DNA of 13,375 bases from Bacteroidaceae bacterium. GTDB taxonomy: Bacteria; Bacteroidota; Bacteroidia; Bacteroidales; Bacteroidaceae. The notes below the pieces were generated by a model. That model made no database searches, was not told the origin of the DNA, and was given only the letters and a program-made list of their open reading frames with translations. The stretch covers positions 1-13,375 of the forward strand of contig JABUUG010000012.1 of the NCBI GenBank assembly GCA_021443285.1, given 5' to 3'. Positions within the stretch are counted from its first letter, which is position 1, and every line of letters begins with the position of its first letter. The translations under genes and the position numbers were made by a program. Shown piece by piece: positions 1 through 7,254 of this stretch.

Positions 1-1302
1 GACACGGAAGAGTCTGCCAGGCAGGCGCAGCGCATTGCCAGCGCGGGTGGAGACTACGTGCGTCTGACTACACAGGGCACTCGTGAGGCGGAAAACCTTA
101 CGCCTATCCATCAGCGTCTTAAAGAGCTTGGAGTGGAGATTCCACTTGTGGCTGATGTGCATTTTAACCCAGCTGTGGCGGATGTTGCCGCACTGCACAC
201 GGAGAAGGTGCGGATAAACCCGGGGAATTACATCGACCCTGCCCGAAAATTCCACCAACTTGAATATACGGAAGAGGAGTACAGGGCAGAGTTGAATAGG
301 CTTGAAGACCGTTTTGTGCCTTTTCTGCAATTATGTAAGGAAAACGGCACTGCCATTCGTATTGGTGTGAATCACGGATCACTTTCAGACAGGATTATGT
401 CTCATTATGGCGATACTCCAGCGGGAATCGTTGAGAGCTGCATGGAGTTCTTGCGTATTTGTGCGAAGGAGGATTTCCATAATGTGGTGATTTCAATTAA
501 GGCGAGCAATACGGTGGTTATGGTGAAGTCGGTGCGGTTGCTTGTTGAAGAAATGGACAGGGAGGGGATGTACTATCCGCTGCATCTGGGTGTAACGGAG
601 GCTGGAGAGGGTGAAGACGGCAGAATAAAGAGTGCAGTCGGAATAGGTGCTCTGCTGACGGAAGGCATCGGCGACACCATCCGTGTATCTCTCTCGGAAG
701 AGCCTGAAAATGAAATACCTGTAGCAAAGAAACTCGTGTCTTTCATAGAAGAATGTGCTACTCTGCGCAACAAGGCTATGCAAACGATAAAGGACGGGAC
801 GATAAGGGTTGACCTTTATGATGCAGACCTTGAAGATATGCAGTTGAAGGCTGCTGCCTCTACAGGTGCGCTATTTATTGATGGTCTCGCTCGTGAACTT
901 GTTATAAACAACCCTAACTTCACGGAGGAAGAACTGAAGGCACTCTCGGAGAGCATTCTTCAGGCAGCCCGTGTACGCTTCACAAAGACTGAGTATATAT
1001 CATGTCCCGGCTGTGGCAGAACGCTTTACAACCTACAGGATACGATTGCGAAGATAAAGGTGGCAATAGCTAAAGAGTGTGAAACAGACCCCCGATACAA
1101 GACATTAAAAATCGGAATTATGGGTTGCATAGTGAATGGTCCTGGAGAAATGGCGGATGCAGACTATGGATATGTTGGTGCAGGCCGAGGAAGAATTTCT
1201 CTATACAAAGGAAAGGACTGCATCATGAAGAACCTTCCCGAAGAGGAAGCTGTTGAGAAGCTTCTGGCGTTTATAAGGGAGGATATGAGGTTGGTTATTT
1301 AA
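1..1302 (+). CDS. ispG: 4-hydroxy-3-methylbut-2-enyl diphosphate synthase (IspG/GcpE), 5' end outside window
   Basis: IspG is a [4Fe-4S] enzyme of the MEP pathway that reduces MEcPP to HMBPP for isoprenoid synthesis in the cytosol. The frame is open from base 1, so the first roughly 45 residues lie outside. Counting the first codon as residue 1, a TIM-barrel part contains VRINPGN, IRIGVNHGSL, SIKASN, LHLGVTEAG and EGIGDTIRVSL. The C-terminal part has the cluster ligands Cys335 and Cys338 (SCPGCGRT) and Cys376 (MGCIVNGPGE), with Glu383 after them. The ending is typical of Bacteroidetes, plant and chlamydial enzymes, which carry an extra A* domain between barrel and cluster domain. Here only about 90 residues separate EIPVAKKLVSF from SCPGCG, although the A* end (DMQLKAAASTGALFIDG) is recognisable. 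The domain therefore looks shortened without a frameshift. The GH3 gene follows after 20 bp, suggesting co-transcription. Confidence 0.96.
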   Translation, partial: DTEESARQAQRIASAGGDYVRLTTQGTREAENLTPIHQRLKELGVEIPLVADVHFNPAVADVAALHTEKVRINPGNYIDPARKFHQLEYTEEEYRAELNRLEDRFVPFLQLCKENGTAIRIGVNHGSLSDRIMSHYGDTPAGIVESCMEFLRICAKEDFHNVVISIKASNTVVMVKSVRLLVEEMDREGMYYPLHLGVTEAGEGEDGRIKSAVGIGALLTEGIGDTIRVSLSEEPENEIPVAKKLVSFIEECATLRNKAMQTIKDGTIRVDLYDADLEDMQLKAAASTGALFIDGLARELVINNPNFTEEELKALSESILQAARVRFTKTEYISCPGCGRTLYNLQDTIAKIKVAIAKECETDPRYKTLKIGIMGCIVNGPGEMADADYGYVGAGRGRISLYKGKDCIMKNLPEEEAVEKLLAFIREDMRLVI

Positions 1303-1322
1303 TGTTTGTTTGTTATTGATTT

Positions 1323-2834
1323 ATGCTGACAGAATTGGCAAGGTTTGGCTTCACATCACGCCAACGCAAACTGGAACGACATATAAATGGTGGTGCTGAG
1401 CTTCAGAGGGAGGTGTTACGCTATCTTGTTGATGAGGCGAAAGACACGCTTTTCGGAACGAGCCATGGCTTTGCAAATATTCGCTCATACAAGGATTTTG
1501 CAAAGCAAATACCCATCAACACTTATGAGGAGCTAAAGGGATTGATAGACAGGATGCGCCGTGGGGAGAGGGACATTCTTTGGCCTGGTGGTGTAAGATG
1601 GTATGCAAAATCGTCGGGAACGACAAACGACAAGAGCAAATTCATCCCTGTTTCTGCGGATGGGCTTCAAAATGTTCACTATGCTGGTGGACGTGATGCC
1701 GTAGCCTTCTACCTTATGCAGAATCCGAAAAGCCGCATATTTGATGGAAGAGCGCTGATACTTGGCGGATCTCATTCGCCAAACTATAATATGGCGGGCT
1801 CGCTGGTGGGTGACCTTAGCGCGATACTCATAGAGAACATTAACCCATTGGTGAACATGGTGCGTGTTCCAAAGAAACGCACTGCATTGCTTTCCGACTT
1901 TGAGGTGAAGCGCCGGCTTATAGCTGAGGAAGCTTTGCGGAAGAACGTCAGTAATCTGAGCGGTGTGCCTTCGTGGATGCTCTCTGTACTGAATGTGGTT
2001 TTGGAAAGATCAGGTAAGAAACATATTGATGATGTGTGGCCTAATATAGAGGTGTTCTTCCATGGTGGTGTGCAGTTTGCTCCTTACCGTGAGCAGTACA
2101 GGAATATAATTGCAAAGCCAGACATGCACTATATGGAAACTTACAACGCATCGGAAGGTTTCTTCGGACTACAGAGCAACTTGGCAGATCCGGCTATGCT
2201 GCTTATGCTCGACTACGGAGTATTCTATGAATTCATGCCCATGACGGAGATGGGTAAGGAGAATCCGGAAATAGTGCCACTGTGGGGAGTTGAGCCAGGT
2301 GTAAATTATGCAATGATTATTTCCACCTCATGCGGTTTATGGAGATACATGATTGGGGACACCGTAAAGTTCTCGCAGACAAATCCCTACAAGTTCATTA
2401 TCACTGGCCGCACCAAGCATTTCATAAACGCTTTTGGTGAGGAACTTATTGTGGATAATGCGGAGAAGGGGCTTGAATATGCCTGTAATCTGACGGGGGC
2501 GCAAGTGCTTGAATATACTGCTGCCCCTGTGTTTATGGACGCGAAGGCAACGTGTCGCCACCAGTGGCTCATAGAGTTTGCCAAAGCACCTGCTGACCTG
2601 AATGAGTTCGCTCAACTTCTTGATGGGCATCTGCAAGCGATAAACAGCGACTACGAGGCTAAACGGTATAAAGACATCACTCTGCAGCCGCTTGAAATAA
2701 TAGCTGCTCCAGAAGGTTTATTCAACGACTGGATGAAGGGACGTGGCAAACTCGGAGGTCAGAACAAGGTGCCACGCCTGTCAAACTCTCGTGAACATAT
2801 AGATGCCTTGCTAAATTTAATGAATAGTGAATAA
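1323..2834 (+). CDS. GH3-family acyl-adenylate-forming protein (auxin-responsive GH3-like)
   Basis: A 503-residue protein of the GH3 fold, relatives of plant acyl-acid amido synthetases that adenylate a carboxylic acid and transfer it to an amine. The sequence shows the phosphate-binding loop SSGTT (residues 97-101, followed by DKSKFIPVS), the FFHGGVQFAPY strand (about 245-255), YNASEGF (274-280), GLWRYMIGDTVKF (338-350) and the hinge GRTKHFINAFGEEL (362-375). All adenylation motifs look intact, so it should be enzymatically active. The substrate in Bacteroidetes is not known to me. No signal peptide is visible, so it is cytosolic. The start ATG lies 20 bp after ispG, and the stop lies 24 bp before a lipoprotein gene, pointing to a shared transcript. 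The last codons and stop overlap a small AGTGAATA repeat. Family assignment is secure; the biological role is not. Confidence 0.92.
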   Translation: MLTELARFGFTSRQRKLERHINGGAELQREVLRYLVDEAKDTLFGTSHGFANIRSYKDFAKQIPINTYEELKGLIDRMRRGERDILWPGGVRWYAKSSGTTNDKSKFIPVSADGLQNVHYAGGRDAVAFYLMQNPKSRIFDGRALILGGSHSPNYNMAGSLVGDLSAILIENINPLVNMVRVPKKRTALLSDFEVKRRLIAEEALRKNVSNLSGVPSWMLSVLNVVLERSGKKHIDDVWPNIEVFFHGGVQFAPYREQYRNIIAKPDMHYMETYNASEGFFGLQSNLADPAMLLMLDYGVFYEFMPMTEMGKENPEIVPLWGVEPGVNYAMIISTSCGLWRYMIGDTVKFSQTNPYKFIITGRTKHFINAFGEELIVDNAEKGLEYACNLTGAQVLEYTAAPVFMDAKATCRHQWLIEFAKAPADLNEFAQLLDGHLQAINSDYEAKRYKDITLQPLEIIAAPEGLFNDWMKGRGKLGGQNKVPRLSNSREHIDALLNLMNSE

Positions 2835-2835
2835 A

Positions 2836-2851
2836 AGTTAAAGGTTTAAGG
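2836..2851 (+). repeat. Intergenic AGTTAAAGG-type repeat before the lipoprotein gene
   Basis: AGTTAAAGGTTTAAGG fills most of the 24-bp gap between the GH3 stop and the lipoprotein start. Its last 15 bases recur exactly at 4927-4941, again shortly before a gene start. It belongs to a loose family of AGTTAAAGG elements seen in almost every gene gap of this window. Confidence 0.6.
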
Positions 2852-2858
2852 TCTAAAG

Positions 2859-4856
2859 ATGAGATATGTTCCCATAGCAATATGCTTCGCCATACTTCCG
2901 CTTTTAGTGGTTTCGTGTGCCCGTATGGGTAATCCTGATGGTGGCTGGTTTGATGAGGAGCCTCCATACGTAGTTGCAACATCCCCTATGGAGAATGCTG
3001 TAAACTACAAAGGACGGCGTGTGTATCTGCTATTTAATGAGTACATTAAAGTTGAGAACATTCAGGAGAAGGTGGTAGTGTCTCCTCCTCAGATAGAGCA
3101 GCCAGAGATAAAAGTGCAGGGAAAGCGCATTAGGGTGCAATTGGAAGATACGCTAAAGGCCGACCAGACATATACGATAGACTTCTCCGATGCCATATCC
3201 GACAATAATGAGGGAAATCCTCTCGGCAATTATACCTTCACATTCTCTACCGGCAATCGCATAGACACGATGGAGGTTTCTGGATATGTGCTCGATGCAG
3301 AAACGCTTGAACCTGTGAAGGGACTGCTTGTCGGTCTGTATGATGCTGCTGACTTTAATGGAGAAAATGGGGATACAATATTCCGAAAGCTGCCAATGCT
3401 AAGGGTGTCTCGTTCTGACGAAAAAGGAAGATATGTCATAAAAGGGGTTGCAAGAGATAAGATTTACCGTGTGTTTGCTCTTCAAGATGCTGATGGAACA
3501 TACACGTTTTCACAAAAATCTGAGATGATTGGTTTTACTGACCGCACTGCCTCGCCCGACTGCTTCCCTGACACCCGGCTTGATACTATATGGGCTGACG
3601 CACTGCACATCAAGAGCTTTGTAACTGTTCCATACACTCATTTTACGCCTGACGATATTGTCCTGAGAGTCTTTCAGGAGGAGCAGACAGAACGCCACAG
3701 ATTAAAAGAGGAAAGGAAAGATGCGGAGTGTATAAAAATGTACTTCACATATGGTCATGATTCGCTGCCGAAGTTCCGGCCTCTAAATTTTGACGCAGAG
3801 ATAGGGAAAGAAATACTTGTGGAACATTCGCTGAAAAAGGATACTATAATGTACTGGCTTTGTGATAGTTCACTAATAAATAATGACTCTCTAATGGTGG
3901 AGCTTTCTTATTACGACACCGATACGTTAGGAGTGCTCCAACTGAAGACTGATACGGCAGAATTTATCCCAAAACTATCTTTTGAGAAAAGACAGAAACT
4001 CAAAGAAGAGGAATACAAGAAGTGGGAAAAAGAGCAGAATAAGCTGAAGAAGAAGGGGAAACCTTATGACTCTATAATGCCACGCCCAGTACTTGACCTG
4101 AAATGGACGGTACACTCCACGCTCGCACCTGACCAGATGCTTTCATTCCAGTCACCATCTCCCATTGCCCTGATTGACACTTCAAAGATTCATCTTCAGA
4201 TAAAGATGGACAGCGTATGGATTGATAAGCCCTTTATCCTGACAAAAGACACTCTGCAGAATCGCAAATGGAATATTTATTCTGACTGGATCCCAAACGA
4301 AGAATACAAATTCGTGGCGGATTCTTTTGCCGTTATGGATGTTTATGACCGTCTGTCAAGCGCACAGCAGTCGGGTTTCAAGGTTGGTGGAGATGATGTA
4401 TATGGCACACTCGTTGTCGAACTTACCGAGATGAAGGGGCGGCGATGTATAGGTCAGTTGTTGTCATCAAGTGGAAATGTTGTAAAGGAGGTGAAGTCAG
4501 ATAATGGGGTACTGGAGTTTTTCTACCTGAAGGGTGGAGAATACTATATGAAACTGATTGTTGATGAGAACGGTGACGGTAAATTTACAACTGGTTTGTA
4601 TGAAGAGAACCGTCAGCCAGAAGAGGTTTATTTTTATCATGAAAAGATAGATATAAAGGAGAAGTGGGACAAGCGGATGAGCTGGTTGCCGACAGGGTTG
4701 CCCCTATATAAGCAGAAACCTATTTCTATAACAAAGCAAAAGACGACAAACAAGAAGTCTGTACGGGCAGATCGCAACATGAAACGGGCTATCGAGATGG
4801 GAATCAAGTACCTGCCTGACGGATCACCTGTTGGGGAAGGACAGAGGAATAAATAA
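2859..4856 (+). CDS. Ig-like (Big_5/SbsA) domain lipoprotein
   Basis: A 665-residue exported lipoprotein. A hydrophobic N-terminus ends in the lipobox VVSC, with Cys20 as the predicted lipidated residue, followed by ARMGNPDGGWFDEEPPYV, a stretch typical of Bacteroidetes Ig-like lipoproteins. Residues about 35-125 form a Big_5-type Ig domain (PPYVVATSPMENAVN, VYLLFNEYIKVEN, YTIDFSDAISDNNEGNPL, YTFTFSTG). Residues about 130-225 look like a carboxypeptidase-regulatory or CNA-B-like beta domain (VKGLLVGLYDA, DEKGRYVIKGVA, YRVFALQDADG). The middle is beta-rich, interrupted by a charged helical stretch near 375-400 (EEEYKKWEKEQNKLKKKGK). The C-terminus is strongly basic. Function is unknown; location in the envelope, facing periplasm or surface, is inferred. 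It lies between the GH3 and DUF3108 genes, whose products may act together with it. Confidence 0.88.
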   Translation: MRYVPIAICFAILPLLVVSCARMGNPDGGWFDEEPPYVVATSPMENAVNYKGRRVYLLFNEYIKVENIQEKVVVSPPQIEQPEIKVQGKRIRVQLEDTLKADQTYTIDFSDAISDNNEGNPLGNYTFTFSTGNRIDTMEVSGYVLDAETLEPVKGLLVGLYDAADFNGENGDTIFRKLPMLRVSRSDEKGRYVIKGVARDKIYRVFALQDADGTYTFSQKSEMIGFTDRTASPDCFPDTRLDTIWADALHIKSFVTVPYTHFTPDDIVLRVFQEEQTERHRLKEERKDAECIKMYFTYGHDSLPKFRPLNFDAEIGKEILVEHSLKKDTIMYWLCDSSLINNDSLMVELSYYDTDTLGVLQLKTDTAEFIPKLSFEKRQKLKEEEYKKWEKEQNKLKKKGKPYDSIMPRPVLDLKWTVHSTLAPDQMLSFQSPSPIALIDTSKIHLQIKMDSVWIDKPFILTKDTLQNRKWNIYSDWIPNEEYKFVADSFAVMDVYDRLSSAQQSGFKVGGDDVYGTLVVELTEMKGRRCIGQLLSSSGNVVKEVKSDNGVLEFFYLKGGEYYMKLIVDENGDGKFTTGLYEENRQPEEVYFYHEKIDIKEKWDKRMSWLPTGLPLYKQKPISITKQKTTNKKSVRADRNMKRAIEMGIKYLPDGSPVGEGQRNK

Positions 4857-4960
4857 GTTTACAACTTAAAGGTTTGAGAGAACCTTGCGCTGACGCGAAA
4901 GGGGCGGGGGAAAATTAAGATTTACGGTTAAAGGTTTAAGGATGATATATATATTATTTT
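4857..4960 (+). repeat. Intergenic gap with two AGTTAAAGG-type repeats
   Basis: This 104-bp gap between the lipoprotein and DUF3108 genes holds two related elements in the same orientation: ACTTAAAGGTTTGAGAG at 4864-4880 and GGTTAAAGGTTTAAGGA at 4926-4942. Between them is a G-rich stretch with TGCGCTGAC, a nonamer found again inverted near 11410. No clear TAnnTTTG promoter box or U-tailed terminator is visible, so read-through from the lipoprotein gene is plausible. Confidence 0.55.
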
Positions 4961-5779
4961 ATGATTAATCTGGAGAAACAATCGATACACTGCTATTGCA
5001 TGGGTAAATATGTATGTATTTTGCTACTGCTTTTCTTTTTTACAAATGCGGGGGCACAGTGCGAGTATAAGAACACAGCTTTCAAGTCGGGAGAAGTGCT
5101 GACATATAACTTGTACTTCAACTGGCAGTTTATCTGGATAACCGTAGGAACGGCTACCATGGAAGTTGAAGATGCTACATATAAGGGTAAAAAAGTATAT
5201 AAAGGGAGCCTGATAACTCGTGGTAACAAGCGTGCGGACAAATATTTCGTGATGCGCGACACTCTGCTTTGCTATACTACACATGAACTTGTCCCGATGT
5301 ATTTCCGCAAGGGTGCGCTGGAAGGCAAACGCTACACTGTTGATCAGGTGTGGTACACGTACAACGACGGATTGCCTACGCTAAGGCAGCACTACAGGAA
5401 CAAGGACGGAGAGGTGAGGAAAAAGACTTACAAGAGTGATGAGTGTGTCTATGACATGATGAACATGTTTCTTCGGGCGAGGAGTTTCAATCCGAAGGGT
5501 TGGAAAGAGGGGCATGTCATAAACTATATAATGGCAGATGGCGACAATACAACAAAAGCCCAGCTTAAATACCGTGGAAAGAAAACGATTAAGGGAGATG
5601 ATAAGAAAAAATATGACTGTCTTGCCCTTTCGTATTATGAACTGGACAATGGAAAATGGCGCGAGATAGTACGCTTCTACGTAACAGATGATGACCGCCA
5701 TGTCCCTATACGTCTCGATATGTACCTGAACTTTGGATCGGCGAAGGCATTCATCACCTCAATGAAGGGGACAAAGTAG
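4961..5779 (+). CDS. DUF3108 domain-containing exported protein
   Basis: A 272-residue protein matching the DUF3108 pattern: FKSGEVLTYNLYFNWQFIWITVGTATMEV near the N-terminus, a beta-rich body with repeated Tyr/Lys strands, YDMMNMFLRARSF in the middle, and the ending VPIRLDMYLNFGSAKAFI. A signal peptide is clear: the segment VCILLLLFFFTNAGA is followed by Gln-Cys, giving a type I cleavage site after AGA, so the product is likely periplasmic. The start is uncertain. ATG at 4961 has an AT-rich upstream region as expected for this phylum, but ATG at 5000 (Met14) would give a more standard short n-region (MGK). DUF3108 has no firm function; the family is thought to be beta-barrel-like and envelope-linked. 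The stop TAG is followed at once by TGA, both inside an AGTGAATAGT repeat. Confidence 0.88.
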   Translation: MINLEKQSIHCYCMGKYVCILLLLFFFTNAGAQCEYKNTAFKSGEVLTYNLYFNWQFIWITVGTATMEVEDATYKGKKVYKGSLITRGNKRADKYFVMRDTLLCYTTHELVPMYFRKGALEGKRYTVDQVWYTYNDGLPTLRQHYRNKDGEVRKKTYKSDECVYDMMNMFLRARSFNPKGWKEGHVINYIMADGDNTTKAQLKYRGKKTIKGDDKKKYDCLALSYYELDNGKWREIVRFYVTDDDRHVPIRLDMYLNFGSAKAFITSMKGTK

Positions 5780-5850
5780 TGAATAGTAAATGGTTTGCTA
5801 CCGCGGGCGGTGTAGCCGCCTACTTCCCTTTAACTCCACTTTCCGATTGC
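5780..5850. terminator. Convergent gene gap with GC-rich hairpin
   Basis: Between two converging genes, GGCGG (5806-5810) and CCGCC (5816-5820) can form a five-pair stem with a TGTAG loop. An alternative pairing is GCTAC (5797-5801) with GTAGC (5812-5816). No long T tract follows, only CTTCCCTTT, so this is at best a weak bidirectional terminator. CCCTTTAACTCC at 5826-5837 is an inverted copy of the AGTTAAAGG repeat family. Confidence 0.35.
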
Positions 5851-7080
5851 TTATATTTGCCATTTCCTGATTCTTTCGATTGCATCAATACATTGTTGTG
5901 TATGTTGGAAAGCAGAGAATCGAACATATTCATCTCCAGAAGGTCCGAAGATTTTTCCTGGTGTACAAATGACGTGTGCTGCATAGAGCAGGTGTTCGAA
6001 GAACTGGTATGAGTTTTCTTGTTTGGGTGTCTTTAACCATATATAGGGTGAGTTGATTCCGCCATATACGGAGAATCCAATATTTTTCAATCCTTCTCTC
6101 ATTATGCTTGCATTTCTCATATATGTGTCTATAATGAGTCTTATATCTTTTTGGGCTTCATTTGTATATGTCGCTTCAGCTGCTCGTTGTACTATGTAGC
6201 TTGTGCCGTTGTATTTGGCTTGTTGTCTTCTCTGCCAAAGTGGATTAAGGTGGTATCGTCGTGTGTCAAGTCCTGCGACAGTAAGCTCTTTAGGTATGAC
6301 GGTATATCCGCATCTTATTCCTGAGAATCCTGCACTTTTAGAGAAGCTATGAAACTCTATGGCTATTTTTTTTGCACCTCTTATCTCGTATATGGTATGC
6401 GGTATGTTGTTGTCTCGTATATATGCTTGGTATGAAGCATCGAAGAAAATCAGGACATCATTTTTTATGGCATAATCCACCCATTTTTTTAGCTCATCTC
6501 GTGGAATAGCTGCCCCTGTAGGATTGTTTGGAGAAGTCAGGTATATTATGTCAAGTCTGAAATCGGGGATGGATGGTAGAAAATCGTTGTGTGGATCGGA
6601 TTTCAGATAGGTGATGTTGCTCCATTTTCCATCCACGTTTATGCCAGCTCTGCCAATCATGATATTAGAGTGGATATATACCGAGGATGTCGGGTCTGGC
6701 ACCCCGACACTATTATCCCACCGAAGTAGTTCCTGAATATTCCCGATGTCACTTTTTGCTCCATCATTGATGAAGATTTCGCTTTTGTCAAGCCTTATGC
6801 CTCTTGTGAGGAAATCGTGTTTTAGGATGGCGTCTCTAAGGAAGTCGTAGCCTTCAACTGGTCCATAACCGCGGACTCCCTCTGGTGTAGCCATTTCGTT
6901 TATCGAGTTGTGAATGGCTTCTTGAACAGCTGGAACAATAGGGTAGGTGAAGTCGGATACTCCAAGGTCAATAAGATTGGCTTTTGGGTGTGTGGCTTTG
7001 AAGGCGTTGACTTTCTTTGGTATGTCCGCGAGAAGACTGTTGTCGGTAAGTTTGAGGAAATGATCGTTTAGAAGTGCCAT
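5851..7080 (-). CDS. DapL-family PLP-dependent aminotransferase with altered substrate pocket
   Basis: A 409-residue fold-type I aminotransferase closely related to LL-diaminopimelate aminotransferase, which makes LL-DAP from tetrahydrodipicolinate for lysine and peptidoglycan. The length and many segments match DapL: MALLNDHFLKL, RGYGPVEGYDFL, NDGAKSDIGNI, SPNNPTGA, FFDASYQAYI, NGTSYIVQRAAEA. The PLP lysine is Lys248 (SFSKSAGFSGIRC), with Asn186, Asp214, Tyr217, Ser245, Arg256 and Arg387 also in place. Aligned by eye to Arabidopsis DapL, Tyr37, Gly64, Glu97 and Tyr152 are replaced by Ser15, Ser42, Val75 and Ser132. These positions contact substrate or the PLP ring in the plant enzyme. It may therefore be a paralogue with another amino donor or acceptor. 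No dapF is adjacent, unlike typical Bacteroidetes dapL loci as I recall them. The family is sure; the dapL assignment is not. Confidence 0.82.
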   Translation of the reverse strand: MALLNDHFLKLTDNSLLADIPKKVNAFKATHPKANLIDLGVSDFTYPIVPAVQEAIHNSINEMATPEGVRGYGPVEGYDFLRDAILKHDFLTRGIRLDKSEIFINDGAKSDIGNIQELLRWDNSVGVPDPTSSVYIHSNIMIGRAGINVDGKWSNITYLKSDPHNDFLPSIPDFRLDIIYLTSPNNPTGAAIPRDELKKWVDYAIKNDVLIFFDASYQAYIRDNNIPHTIYEIRGAKKIAIEFHSFSKSAGFSGIRCGYTVIPKELTVAGLDTRRYHLNPLWQRRQQAKYNGTSYIVQRAAEATYTNEAQKDIRLIIDTYMRNASIMREGLKNIGFSVYGGINSPYIWLKTPKQENSYQFFEHLLYAAHVICTPGKIFGPSGDEYVRFSAFQHTQQCIDAIERIRKWQI

Positions 7081-7100
7081 AATGGTGGGTTCTATAAATG

Positions 7101-7236
7101 GGAGTTAAAAGGAGCGGTAATTGAGTTTGGGAGTTAAAGACAAATGACTTTTTGTCTGATAACTAACTGAACACAAGCTATATGGGTAATGTCTTTAACT
7201 CCCACCCCAAGTTACGCCCTTCACTCCTTAAACTCC
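7101..7236. repeat. Nested imperfect inverted repeat (about 136 bp) between purF and the aminotransferase gene
   Basis: The 15-mer TGGGAGTTAAAGACA at 7128-7142 is matched by its exact reverse complement at 7190-7204. Outside these, GGAGTTAAAAGGAG (7101-7114) faces CTCCTTAAACTCC (7224-7236), and the sequences between also align, giving arms of about 42-47 bp around a 47-bp centre. Inside lies a small hairpin, GACAAA (7139-7144) with TTTGTC (7151-7156). All arms are copies of the AGTTAAAGG family. In RNA from purF it could fold and act as a terminator or processing site. Confidence 0.75.
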
Positions 7237-7254
7237 AGAATTAATAGATATTGC

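Noticed and set aside
5779..6012. 77-residue plus-strand frame after the DUF3108 gene
   Set aside because: Mostly antisense to the aminotransferase C-terminus; no start context and no family features.
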